Notes: generated by a model from the sequence alone, not told the origin. Positions 9,456 through 18,644 are shown, numbered from the stretch's first letter. The stretch: 37,459 bases of DNA from Thermodesulfobacteriota bacterium (GCA_030578315.1 JAUQQL010000014.1:1-37459); one strand, 5' to 3'. Numbers and translations are program-made.

Positions 9456-10622
9456 ATGAAGATAAGTTTAGTGGGAGATTTTCCAAAAACTAAAAGTTTT
9501 AATTATTTATTAGGAATTTCTATATTAATTTTCTTGTTATCTTTAGGATTTGGTTTGCACGGTATTTATACAGGTTATAGACATGTTTATGGAGTAACAA
9601 GAGAAATTCCCTGGGGAATTTTAATTTCAGGTTATGTATTTTTTGTAGTAACTTCTACTGGACTTTGTATAGTTTCCTCTATAGGTCATGTATTTGGAGT
9701 AAAATCCTTTATTCCCATAGCTAAAAGATCTGTATATCTCTCTGTTATAACTTTACTTGCTGGTTTTTTAGTTATTTTTTTTGATTTAGAAAATCCTTTT
9801 AGAATGGCTATTTGGAATATATTTTCTCCTAACTTAACTTCTAATATATGGTGGATGGGAACTTTTTATGGAGTTTATTTATTTTTTATGAGTTTAGAAT
9901 TTTTATTTTTACTAACAGAAAAGCATAAATATGCAAAAGTATCTGGCTTTTTAGGATTAATTTCAGGAGTTGCTGCCCATAGCAATTTAGGTGCTGTTTT
10001 TGGAATGCTTCATAGTAGGGAGTTTTGGTACGGACCTTACATGCCTATTTATTTCATAGCTTCTGCAGTAGCCTCAGGTTGTACTGCTATTATATTTTTT
10101 ACTTATTTAGGATATAAAGTTGCTAATAAAAAGATAGAGGAATCTATGGAGTTAGCTTTGCGATCAGTAGCTAAGCTGTGGGCTCTTATTTTAGCTATTC
10201 TTATGTTTTTTACTGCTTGGAAGTTAATTACAAGTTTTGTAGGCGGAGAAGGAAAAATTTTAGTGGTTAAAGAGATGATTTCAGGAAAATATGCCTTTAA
10301 CTTCTGGTTTTTTGAAGTGATTTTAGGTATGTTGGTTCCTTTTTTTATATTGTTAATTTCGAAATTTAAAAATTTAACTTATATGTTTATAGCTTCTATA
10401 TTAGCTTTTATTGGAATTTATTTTATGAGAGTTGATTTAGTAGTCTTAGGTCAAATAGTTTCTCACTATTTTGAACTTAGGGTTACCGATTTTCCTATAC
10501 TTTTTTCTTATACACCAAGTTTACATGAAGTTATTATTGTAATTGGAGCTATTGCTTTTTCTATATTAACATTTCTAATAGGAGAAGGTATTTTTAAAGG
10601 TCACAAAATGGAAAATCATTAA
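9456..10622 (+). CDS. NrfD/PsrC/DsrP-type polytopic quinone-interacting membrane subunit
   Basis: 388 aa, about 10 hydrophobic segments, motif YRHVYGVTREIPWGILISGYVFFVVTSTGLC typical of NrfD/HybB-like subunits; followed by ferredoxin and cytochrome c genes. Confidence 0.88.
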   Translation: MKISLVGDFPKTKSFNYLLGISILIFLLSLGFGLHGIYTGYRHVYGVTREIPWGILISGYVFFVVTSTGLCIVSSIGHVFGVKSFIPIAKRSVYLSVITLLAGFLVIFFDLENPFRMAIWNIFSPNLTSNIWWMGTFYGVYLFFMSLEFLFLLTEKHKYAKVSGFLGLISGVAAHSNLGAVFGMLHSREFWYGPYMPIYFIASAVASGCTAIIFFTYLGYKVANKKIEESMELALRSVAKLWALILAILMFFTAWKLITSFVGGEGKILVVKEMISGKYAFNFWFFEVILGMLVPFFILLISKFKNLTYMFIASILAFIGIYFMRVDLVVLGQIVSHYFELRVTDFPILFSYTPSLHEVIIVIGAIAFSILTFLIGEGIFKGHKMENH

Positions 10623-10640
10623 ATTTAGGGGGAATAAAAT

Positions 10641-11399
10641 ATGTTTAAAAAATGGTGTAGTTGGCTTAAAGATTTAAAAAATGAGAATATAAAAGAAATT
10701 CCTGATGAAGAAAGAAGAGAGTTTTTAAAGATAGGTTTGATTATTACAGGAATTTTTGCAGGTGGTAGTTTACTAAGTGTAGTTTCAACTATTTCAGAGG
10801 GACTTGCGACCCCTCAAGAGTTAAAAGAGAGCTATCCTTACAAACCACATTACAGCATGGTCTTGAAAATAGACTTATGTATTGACTGTGAAAGATGCAT
10901 AGAAGCTTGTGCGATCACTAATAATGTACCTAATTATGGGTGGAGAACTATGATACTTGAAAGATACGTTCCCGAAGCTACTGACCAAAAAAGACTTTTT
11001 GTACCTATTTTATGTAATCATTGTAATCGTCCTCCTTGTGTAATAGCTTGTCCTACTAAAGCTACTATTAAAGATCCTACAACAGGGATTGTCAAAATGG
11101 TTTCTCATAAGTGTATAGGATGTAAAACTTGTATGGTTGCTTGTCCATATAATGCAAGATATTTTAATGATGAAAAACATGCTGTAGATAAGTGTGACTT
11201 TTGTTGGGAAAGTAGACTTTCTAAAGGTATGACTACCACAGCTTGTGCTGAAGCTTGTCCTGCAGGTGTAAGAGTTTTTGGAGATCTCTCAGATCCAGGA
11301 AGTGAAGTTTATCGTTTAGTTCATCAATTAGGTAAGCCTGTATGGGTTTTAAAACCAGAGACAGGAGCAAAACCTAATGTCTTTTATACCATAAGCTAA
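10641..11399 (+). CDS. Tat-exported 4x[4Fe-4S] ferredoxin subunit (DsrO/HybA/NrfC-like)
   Basis: Twin-arginine motif ERREFLKIG before a hydrophobic stretch; cysteine motifs CIDCERCIEAC, CNHCNRPPCVIACP, CIGCKTCMVACP, CDFCWES...CAEACP. Confidence 0.9.
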   Translation: MFKKWCSWLKDLKNENIKEIPDEERREFLKIGLIITGIFAGGSLLSVVSTISEGLATPQELKESYPYKPHYSMVLKIDLCIDCERCIEACAITNNVPNYGWRTMILERYVPEATDQKRLFVPILCNHCNRPPCVIACPTKATIKDPTTGIVKMVSHKCIGCKTCMVACPYNARYFNDEKHAVDKCDFCWESRLSKGMTTTACAEACPAGVRVFGDLSDPGSEVYRLVHQLGKPVWVLKPETGAKPNVFYTIS

Positions 11400-11415
11400 A
11401 AAGGAGGTTTTTGGA

Positions 11416-11835
11416 ATGAAAAGAGTTTTAAAATTTCTTGGTTTATTATTAGGATTTTTTTTGGGATTGGTAAGTTTAGCCTATCTACAAGAGAGATCTG
11501 AGGAAGGATTAGTTATTCCTAATGAAGATATAGGAGCTCCAGAAATAGTTTATAATAAACCAGTTAAAGGGGTTCTTTTTAGTCACAAGTATCATGTAGG
11601 TGAATTAGGAATGAGCTGCGAGAGCTGTCATCCCAAACTTTTTGAAATGCAGGCACTTAAGTCTCAAGAAAATCCTGATTTCAATATGAAATCTCTTTAT
11701 CAAGGGAAATACTGTGGAGCTTGTCACGATGGGAAAATGGCTTTTGCTTCTAATACTAAATGTGCTAATTGTCATATAGGAGTAAAAGGATTAAAAAGAC
11801 TAGAAAAAGAAGTGAAAAAGATCGAGAAAAAATAA
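11416..11835 (+). CDS. Membrane-anchored triheme cytochrome c (c7/c3-like)
   Basis: N-terminal hydrophobic segment; three CxxCH motifs (CESCH, CGACH, CANCH) and FSHKYH distal-histidine pattern. Confidence 0.9.
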   Translation: MKRVLKFLGLLLGFFLGLVSLAYLQERSEEGLVIPNEDIGAPEIVYNKPVKGVLFSHKYHVGELGMSCESCHPKLFEMQALKSQENPDFNMKSLYQGKYCGACHDGKMAFASNTKCANCHIGVKGLKRLEKEVKKIEKK

Positions 11836-11849
11836 AGGTTTAAAAGAAT

Positions 11850-12515
11850 TTACTTTTTTTTAACCTTCCATTCGGTGATTAAAAAGTTGTCTAATACGAA
11901 ATAGTTTTTGATTTCTAGATAAAGAAGTTTTTTTAGACTTTTAAAACCTTCTCCTCCTACAAAAGTAGGTACATTTTCTCCTCCTACTACTACTGGTAGA
12001 TGAATAATTCGAATTTCGTCTACATACCCTTTTTTAGTTAGTTCCCAGTTAATAGAAGACCCTCCCTCTACCATAAGGGTTTTAATACCTTTTTCATAAA
12101 GAAGTGGAAGAAGTAACTCAAACTCCACTAATTCTTCCCCTACTACTAAAACTTCAATACCAAGAGCTTTAATTTTTTTAATTCTTTCCTGAGGTGCTCT
12201 TTTAGTAGAAACTACGATAGTAGGAGCTTCTTTAGAGAGAACAGAGGCATTTAAAGGAATGTTAGCAGTAGAACAAGGTATAATTCTTATCGGGTTTTTT
12301 CCAGGTACATATCTTACTGTAAGGCTTGGATCATCAGTTCTTACAGTTTCACATCCTACCATGATACCGTCTACCTGAGCTCTTATACTGTGAAGATATT
12401 TATATACATTTTCAGTCATTAGACTCATAAGTTCTTTACTGGAGGCACCTCTATAAAGAGTAAGTTTACCATCTAAGGTAACTTCTGAAACTATTAAAAT
12501 ATAAGGTCTATTCAT
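11850..12515 (-). CDS. Stand-alone RibD C-terminal-type reductase (2,5-diamino-6-ribosylaminopyrimidinone 5'-phosphate reductase-like)
   Basis: RPYILIVSEVTLDGKL, DGIMVGCETVRTDDPSLTVR, LMVEGGSSINWEL are RibD_C/DHFR-fold motifs; no N-terminal deaminase domain. Track begins at 12530; MNRPY at 12515 is a more natural start. Confidence 0.85.
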   Translation of the reverse strand: MNRPYILIVSEVTLDGKLTLYRGASSKELMSLMTENVYKYLHSIRAQVDGIMVGCETVRTDDPSLTVRYVPGKNPIRIIPCSTANIPLNASVLSKEAPTIVVSTKRAPQERIKKIKALGIEVLVVGEELVEFELLLPLLYEKGIKTLMVEGGSSINWELTKKGYVDEIRIIHLPVVVGGENVPTFVGGEGFKSLKKLLYLEIKNYFVLDNFLITEWKVKKK

Positions 12516-13134
12516 CTTGAATCTTTCCAAAATGTTTATAAAGATAAAAGATTCTAACTAAGAGAGAAAGAAAAGTTCCGAAAGTAATAAACTTTATTCC
12601 AAAAGAAAGTCCTGCAGGAGTTTCTAGTTTTTCCATTAAAGTAAAAAAAATTAAAGAAATGTGAGTTTCTGGTCTTCCAAAAAATCCTACATTTTCTAAA
12701 GGATCAATTATTTTACCTTTTATCTTTTCTTTATACCCTATTTCTGAATAAACTACTGGTTTTATAAAGGAATGAAGAAGAGAAAGAGTTACAGCTAAAG
12801 TTGCTACAAAAGGACCTGCATAGAGGTATCCTATAGTTCCTAATATTAATCCATCTACCCATTTATCTGCGATCCAATCAAAGATAGCTCCGAACTTAGT
12901 AGTTTTTTCAGCCAAACGAGCTACTAAACCATCTGCTAAATCTAAAAGACCAGAAATAATAAGAAATAAACTGGCTGTTAAAAGATTGTCATAATAATAA
13001 AATAAAGCAGCTATAGTTCCAGCTAAGAAAGACAGAAAAGTAATTATATTAGGTGGAAAGTGAAGTTTATATAAAAAAAATCCCACAGGATAATAAAACT
13101 TTTGAAGATAATTTTTTCTTTGAGAAAGATTCAT
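12508..13134 (-). CDS. CDP-alcohol phosphatidyltransferase family protein
   Basis: Signature DLADGLVARLAEKTTKFGAIFDWIADK (Dx2DGx2ARx8Gx3Dx3D); several TM segments. Confidence 0.9.
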   Translation of the reverse strand: MNLSQRKNYLQKFYYPVGFFLYKLHFPPNIITFLSFLAGTIAALFYYYDNLLTASLFLIISGLLDLADGLVARLAEKTTKFGAIFDWIADKWVDGLILGTIGYLYAGPFVATLAVTLSLLHSFIKPVVYSEIGYKEKIKGKIIDPLENVGFFGRPETHISLIFFTLMEKLETPAGLSFGIKFITFGTFLSLLVRIFYLYKHFGKIQDE

Positions 13135-13142
13135 TTTTTAAA

Positions 13143-13625
13143 CTAACATCCTTCTATTTTCTTTTTCTGGAGAGAAGACTTAGAAACTGTTTCAAAGGCT
13201 TTTATTATCTCTTCGTCTTTTAAGTTTTTATGCAAATTTTTGTGAGAAGAAATATTTTTTAAGTATTTAGCTAGCTCTTGTCCAGAGGTAACTTTAGAAT
13301 TTTTAATAGAAACTGTCAATTTTTCTAAAGTTTCATGACATTTTAAACAAGAAAGTGTAGCCGAAACTTTTTCTCCAGATTTTTCTACTGCGGTTTGAGT
13401 TTGATTAACTATTTTTTTAACAGGTTGTTCTATAGGTTGTTTTAGAGTTTGATTAAGAGTTTGAGTTTGGTTAGTAATCTTTTCAGCAGTTTGATTTACA
13501 GTTTGATTAACTAATTGTCCTACAGTTTGATTAGTTAGTGTCGCTTTTTCTTCTTTTTTACACCCTGTGCCTAAATTTAAAAAAATAAATAAACTAATAA
13601 TTGCTGGAAAAAATTTTCTTCCCAT
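13143..13625 (-). CDS. Probable heme c-binding lipoprotein with NQT repeats
   Basis: Signal peptide with imperfect lipobox LGTGC; repeats of NQT; one CxxCH (CLKCH, nt 13335-13349). Confidence 0.7.
   Translation of the reverse strand: MGRKFFPAIISLFIFLNLGTGCKKEEKATLTNQTVGQLVNQTVNQTAEKITNQTQTLNQTLKQPIEQPVKKIVNQTQTAVEKSGEKVSATLSCLKCHETLEKLTVSIKNSKVTSGQELAKYLKNISSHKNLHKNLKDEEIIKAFETVSKSSLQKKKIEGC
13392..13532 (-). repeat. Imperfect in-frame NQT-coding repeats
   Basis: Six NQT tripeptides in aa 32-78; on the + strand recurrent (a)cagtttgatt / gagtttgatt. Confidence 0.8.
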
Positions 13626-13730
13626 GAATTCCTCCTAAAATTTATTTTCTTTTTTAATTTAAAATTAACACAAAATTTTTTTTTGCCAATTTAAAAAATT
13701 AAACATCAGCTCAAATTTGTTTTTAAAAAT

Positions 13731-14642
13731 TTAATAAAGTACTTCTGGAAAAGGTTGAAGGTATTTTTGAGATAAGAGATAATTATCTTCAAAACGAAAA
13801 GCAAGATTCTTAAAGACTGATAGAAGAGTTTCAAGCCTTATTTGATTTCTTTTAAACTTTTTAAGAAGGTTAAGGATATATCTTTTTTCCTTAGAATTTA
13901 ATTTTCTTGTGAAGTAATTGGCTAGGTAATAAAGAGTATTTAAGTGTTGAATTTTAGAAGGTTTTTTAGATATAGCCTTTTTAAAAAGAGACTCGTATAA
14001 AAGTAGCTTTTCTTTGAGATCAAGGTCTTTTTTTACTACCAAATGTTCAAGTTTTTTAAAAAGTTCTTTATTATAAGTTTTTAGCAGAAATTTATAGGAA
14101 TTATGAAAAGATACTAGTTTTGAAGGAGAAGCGTTTTTCAAAAAATTTTTCCATTCTGCTAGAGAAAATATTCTTACTAAAAAGTGATGATATATTTCAG
14201 GATTTTTTAATCTTTCCTCATCTTCTAAAGGTAATTCAGGAAAATTTAGTTTGATACTTTCTGCTAATAGACCATCTGTTTTTCCAATTATTACTCCATT
14301 GTAGTAAAGTTTGGTTGAACCTACTCCACAGGAAGGAGACCTACTTTTTAAAATAGCTCCTTCTACTTTTTCTAATATTGGTTTAAGTTGGTTTATAAAT
14401 TCTAAAAACTTTACAGTTAGGTCTTTTCCAGTTTCAACCTGAAAAAATTTTTTCCTATTTTTTTCTTTAATAAGAATTATTTTAGAACGAGGTATTCCAA
14501 GTCCTATCTCAACTTCTGGACATACATACACTGGGTCAATAAAGGGTTTAAGCTTTTCAACCACTTTATCCAAAACAGAGCTTCCATTGTATCTAACTGG
14601 TTCATTAAAACATCTACTTAGTAGAATTTTAGGCTTAATCAT
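13731..14642 (-). CDS. DUF523 + DUF1722 (YbgA-like) domain protein
   Basis: MIKPKILLSRCFNEPVRYNG, VCPEVEIGLGIPRSKIIL, LKSRSPSCGVGSTKLY are DUF523 motifs; C-terminal DUF1722-like helical region. ATG at 14642 preferred to the track start 14723. Confidence 0.85.
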   Translation of the reverse strand: MIKPKILLSRCFNEPVRYNGSSVLDKVVEKLKPFIDPVYVCPEVEIGLGIPRSKIILIKEKNRKKFFQVETGKDLTVKFLEFINQLKPILEKVEGAILKSRSPSCGVGSTKLYYNGVIIGKTDGLLAESIKLNFPELPLEDEERLKNPEIYHHFLVRIFSLAEWKNFLKNASPSKLVSFHNSYKFLLKTYNKELFKKLEHLVVKKDLDLKEKLLLYESLFKKAISKKPSKIQHLNTLYYLANYFTRKLNSKEKRYILNLLKKFKRNQIRLETLLSVFKNLAFRFEDNYLLSQKYLQPFPEVLY

Positions 14643-14728
14643 CACTTTTAAATTATAAAGCTTTGCTATAAAAGTGACAAGCTTCTTATTGAAAAAAGAA
14701 AAATGCATTTTATTTTTTAACAAAAAAT

Positions 14729-15658
14729 ATGGAAAAAAAACTTTATTATTCTTTAAGTGAATTTTTAAAAGAAAAATTTGGAGAAAAAGTAAGAAAAATA
14801 CCTTTAGATGCAGGACTTATTTGTCCTAACAGAGACGGAACTAAAGGATATGGAGGTTGTATTTACTGTAATCCAAGAGGTTCAGGAACAGGACTGTTTT
14901 TTAAAGGAATACCTTTAGAAAAGCAGCTTGCTTTATTTTTAGAAAATTATAAAAAAAAGGGATTTAAAAAGTTCATAGCTTATTTTCAGTCTTTTAGCAA
15001 TACTTATGGCTCTCCTGAGGTTTTGGACAAAATATATAGTGTAGTTCTTTTGGATACTTCTATTGTAGGAATAGCTATTGGTACTCGTCCCGACTGTATA
15101 AATGAAGAAGTTATTGAAGTAATAAAAAAATATCAAAAAATGGGTTATTATGTGTGGATAGAACTTGGGCTTCAAAGTAAACACAATCAGACTCTTAAAT
15201 TTATTAATAGAGGACATACCTTTGAAGATTTTGTGAAAGCTTACGAAATTCTTAAAAAAAATGATTTTCCAGTGGTAGTTCATGTAATTTTTGGACTTCC
15301 GGGAGAAACAAAAAAAATGATGCTAGAAACTACAAGTGCACTTTCAGAACTTCGGGTTGATGGAGTTAAGTTTCACTCTTTATATATAATAAAAGGCTCA
15401 AAAATGGATGAACTTTATCAAGAAGGCAAGTATGAACCTTTAGAAATGGAAGATTATGCTTATTTAGTTGCTAGGTCTATCACTTTACTTCCTCCTCAAA
15501 CGGTTATTCACAGATTAACCTCTGAGGCACGATTAGAAGAGATCTCTGGGCCACCATGGGCTTCAACTAAACACAAAGTTATAAATAAAATAAAAGAGAT
15601 TCTTTTGAAAAACCACTGGTATCAGGGAAAATTTTATAAAAATTTTAACAAATTTTAA
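14729..15658 (+). CDS. Radical SAM protein, YhcC-like (TIGR01212 type)
   Basis: KIPLDAGLICPNRDGTKGYGGCIYCNPRGSG, GTRPDCI, WIELGLQS, HVIFGLPGET. Confidence 0.88.
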   Translation: MEKKLYYSLSEFLKEKFGEKVRKIPLDAGLICPNRDGTKGYGGCIYCNPRGSGTGLFFKGIPLEKQLALFLENYKKKGFKKFIAYFQSFSNTYGSPEVLDKIYSVVLLDTSIVGIAIGTRPDCINEEVIEVIKKYQKMGYYVWIELGLQSKHNQTLKFINRGHTFEDFVKAYEILKKNDFPVVVHVIFGLPGETKKMMLETTSALSELRVDGVKFHSLYIIKGSKMDELYQEGKYEPLEMEDYAYLVARSITLLPPQTVIHRLTSEARLEEISGPPWASTKHKVINKIKEILLKNHWYQGKFYKNFNKF

Positions 15659-15819
15659 CGAGAAATAAAGAAAAGTTTATTTATTAGTATAAAAATAATA
15701 AGAAGAGCAATACCTAATCCAATAGAGCCCCATGTCAATTTACTTTCTACAGGTAACCAAGGCTCATGTTGCATTTTTTTTAATTCGTCTATCAGTTTAA
15801 CCTCTTCTTTTTTTTCCAA
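15655..15819 (-). CDS. Small single-TM membrane protein (54 aa), not in the ORF track
   Basis: TTG start after AAGGGGGGAT; MEKKEEVKLIDELKKMQHEPWLPVESKLTWGSIGLGIALLIIFILINKLFFISR; stop overlaps the convergent radical SAM gene stop. Confidence 0.72.
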   Translation of the reverse strand: MEKKEEVKLIDELKKMQHEPWLPVESKLTWGSIGLGIALLIIFILINKLFFISR

Positions 15820-15885
15820 AATTTTATCCCCCCTTAAAAAAGGATGTTTATTTTGTTTTAATTTTAATTTTTAACTTTTAAACTT

Positions 15886-17502
15886 TTAATCTACAATAAC
15901 AGGTGGTTTTGTTCCAGCAAAGAAAATGTAACTAATTATTAAACCAATCCAAATAATGAAGCCAAAAAGACAAAGGAAATAAACTATAGCTAATTTACCT
16001 ATACCTTCTTCCCAAAGTTTTTTAAAATTAGAAACTATACCAATTGTGAAAAAAGTAAAAAGAAACATTAATTTCCTTAAATTATCAAGTCCGGAAGTTG
16101 CAACTTTGGTTTTGTTTATTATATTTTCTGAATTTTTAAGGCTTTCTTTGATCTGAGTTATTTTTTGTTTATTTTGTTGAATTTGTTGAAGAATTTGAGA
16201 TTTAACATACTCCTCTGGAGTTGCTTCTAACTGTTTTTCCAATTTGGTTATTTCTTTTTCTAAGTTTTTTATTTCATGTTTAGCAAGGTCAAGCCTTGGA
16301 GCGTGAGGAGCTGAGATTATAAGAAAAACTGCAAATCCAATAGCATAAGGTAAAACGAATTTAGGAAATCTTTTCCAAATTTCTTTTCCACTGACTTTTT
16401 CTCCAGGTTTTCTTTCAATATAGGCACACCACACATAAGCTAGAATAAAAGCCCACACACTTATAAAGACATCTATAAAAAGTTTAGTTGTGGCGGCTGT
16501 CATCATAATCCATCCTGGTTCATATTTTATACCTGCTTCAGCTTCTGCTTTTCCTCTAATAAGTGCATCAACAATAGCTCCGGCAGCAAAAGCTGCTCCA
16601 TCTGTTTTAACGGTAAGTCCCATCCAAGCACCAGCTACCATAGGCTCTTTCCAAAGAAAGTGCTGAGCAAGAAAAGGTAAAATGACTAATTCAATTACTG
16701 CAAAAATTACCACTAAAGAAGAAACCATAATAGGAACTACTGGTCTAGCTTTAATAGCTCCTCCAGTAGCAATAGCAGCCGAAACTCCACAAATAGAAAT
16801 TCCTGAAGCCAAAGGAGCTGACCATTCTTTACTAAAGTGGAACCATTTTCGAGCAATATAATAAGTTAAAGCCCAGAAAATAAGATAGGCAACTACAATA
16901 GCACAGAAACCAGAAAAAAAGATAGTAGAAGCTAATCCCAGAGCAGAAGCAGATTTTAAACCTAACACAGCTCCCATTAAACCTATAGCTGTTTTAACAT
17001 AAAATTCAGGTAAAGTGGCATCTTTTATAAGATTTGAAAAACTTTTAAAAAAGTTTCCTAAAATTAAGCCTAAAATTAAAGCAAAGATATAACCTCCTTC
17101 ACCCGTTAATTTTAAAGCCCAAGAGATATTATACTTAGCAGGATCTGTAGCAGCAAAATAAGCATAATGTCCTACAAACCAACAAAAATAACTTAACCAA
17201 AAAATAAAAAAGAATCCCACGCTAAACTTCCAAAAGTTTATTCCTAAAAGAGTTACACCTATCCCAAAAAATAGATTTAAAAATAAATAAGTCAATAAAA
17301 GAGAAAGAATCGGATTTAAATTTTGATAAGCTTTGCCTAAAGGTTTTAAACTGTCTTTTAAGTTTACCCATTCTTCAGTTTTTACAGACCAACCCAAAGG
17401 GTCTATTCCTAAGTAGGCTATTAAAGAAAAAACTATTAAAATAATAGCTAACCAAAAAGCTAACCAATCTTCGTTTAACTTTTCTTTTTTAGCTTTTTCC
17501 AT
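15886..17502 (-). CDS. YeiH-family putative sulfate exporter (UPF0324/Cons_hypoth698)
   Basis: 538 aa polytopic; SAPLASGISICGVSAAIATGGAIKARPVVPI and WMGLTVKTDGAAFAAGAIVDALI motifs; internal coiled-coil insert KHEIKNLEKEITKLEKQLEATPEEY. Confidence 0.82.
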   Translation of the reverse strand: MEKAKKEKLNEDWLAFWLAIILIVFSLIAYLGIDPLGWSVKTEEWVNLKDSLKPLGKAYQNLNPILSLLLTYLFLNLFFGIGVTLLGINFWKFSVGFFFIFWLSYFCWFVGHYAYFAATDPAKYNISWALKLTGEGGYIFALILGLILGNFFKSFSNLIKDATLPEFYVKTAIGLMGAVLGLKSASALGLASTIFFSGFCAIVVAYLIFWALTYYIARKWFHFSKEWSAPLASGISICGVSAAIATGGAIKARPVVPIMVSSLVVIFAVIELVILPFLAQHFLWKEPMVAGAWMGLTVKTDGAAFAAGAIVDALIRGKAEAEAGIKYEPGWIMMTAATTKLFIDVFISVWAFILAYVWCAYIERKPGEKVSGKEIWKRFPKFVLPYAIGFAVFLIISAPHAPRLDLAKHEIKNLEKEITKLEKQLEATPEEYVKSQILQQIQQNKQKITQIKESLKNSENIINKTKVATSGLDNLRKLMFLFTFFTIGIVSNFKKLWEEGIGKLAIVYFLCLFGFIIWIGLIISYIFFAGTKPPVIVD

Positions 17503-17702
17503 AAACTCTCCTCCTGCGTTTTTAAAACTACTTTGGAGTTGTTATTTAAAATATTATTTAAAACTAACATTAATTTCAGTCAAGATAAACTTAACTAAAC
17601 TCTTATAAAAAATTTTAAGAATTTCGAGCTTGATAATTTTTAACTTGAAGTAGGGAATAACTATATTAAAATTTTTGAAAGATTTAAATTAGATGTTTCA
17701 AG

Positions 17703-18644
17703 ATGAAAGGTATAAAAATATTAATTTTTTTAATATTAATTTTTTTTTTAGGATTAGCAACTTATATATATTTTTTAAAATATAGAAAAATTCATAAGGG
17801 AGTTTTAATTTTTCATGGAAGAGTTGAAGGTCGTGAAGTTTCGATAGCTTCTAAAATTCACGGAAGAGTTCTTAAACTTTATAAAGAAGAAAGCGAGAAA
17901 GTAAAAAAGGGAGAACTTCTTGCTGAACTTTTTCCAGAGGAGTTTGAAGCAAAATATAAAAGTATAAAAGAAGAGGTAGAAGCAGCCTATCAAAATAAGC
18001 TTATGGCAGAAAGTTATCTTATTAAAGCAAAAGCTAATTTAGAACAATCTGAAAGAGATTTAGAAAGATATAAAAAGCTCTTTGAAGAAGGAGTCGTTTC
18101 TAAAAGAGATTTAGAAATGGCTGAACTTAATTACCGTTCAGCCTTAGCAGATTTTAAAACTAACAGTAAATTTGTAGAGTACGCTAAGGCTAAGTATAAG
18201 TCTGCTAAAGAAAGATTAAAAGAAGTGGAAGTAATTTATAAAGAAACTAAGATATATTCCCTCTTAGATGGAGTAATTCTTTCCAAACCTGTTGAAGAGG
18301 GAGAAGTAGTAAATTCAGGACAAACTCTTTATACTATTGTTAATCTTCAAAAACTTTATGTAAAAATTTATATTCCAGAACCTCATCTTGGTAAAGTAAA
18401 ACTTGGGGCTCCTGCAAGAATTTATGTAGATGCTTATAAAGATAAATTTTTTGAAGGAAAGGTTACCAGAATTTATGAACAAGCTGAGTTTACTCCTAAA
18501 AATGTAGAAACGAGAGAAGAAAGAGTAGATCTTGTATTTGGGGCAGAAGTCTCGGTAGAAAATTTAGAAGAACTTTTAAAGCCTGGGATGCCTGCAGATG
18601 TAGTGATAAAAATTGACCCACAAGCAGAATGGATAAGACCCTAG
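17703..18644 (+). CDS. HlyD/YbhG-like membrane fusion protein
   Basis: N-terminal TM, GRVEGREVSIASKIHGRVLKL, coiled-coil hairpin, YSLLDGVILSKPVEEGEVVNSGQTLYTIVNL. Confidence 0.9.
   Translation: MKGIKILIFLILIFFLGLATYIYFLKYRKIHKGVLIFHGRVEGREVSIASKIHGRVLKLYKEESEKVKKGELLAELFPEEFEAKYKSIKEEVEAAYQNKLMAESYLIKAKANLEQSERDLERYKKLFEEGVVSKRDLEMAELNYRSALADFKTNSKFVEYAKAKYKSAKERLKEVEVIYKETKIYSLLDGVILSKPVEEGEVVNSGQTLYTIVNLQKLYVKIYIPEPHLGKVKLGAPARIYVDAYKDKFFEGKVTRIYEQAEFTPKNVETREERVDLVFGAEVSVENLEELLKPGMPADVVIKIDPQAEWIRP

Noticed and set aside
11836-11880. Possible bidirectional terminator (aaggttTAAAAG...TTTTTTTTAACCTT) between the convergent cytochrome and RibD-like genes
   Set aside because: Stem is almost all A-T and partly within the minus-strand CDS; too weak to claim.
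13392-13532. Short repeats (cagtttgatt) considered as a CRISPR-like array
   Set aside because: Repeats are ~10 nt, imperfect, irregularly spaced and in frame with a coding sequence (NQT repeats).
14939-15283. 114-aa antisense ORF under the radical SAM gene
   Set aside because: Entirely antisense to a strongly supported CDS; Phe/Ile/Tyr-rich with no recognisable motif.
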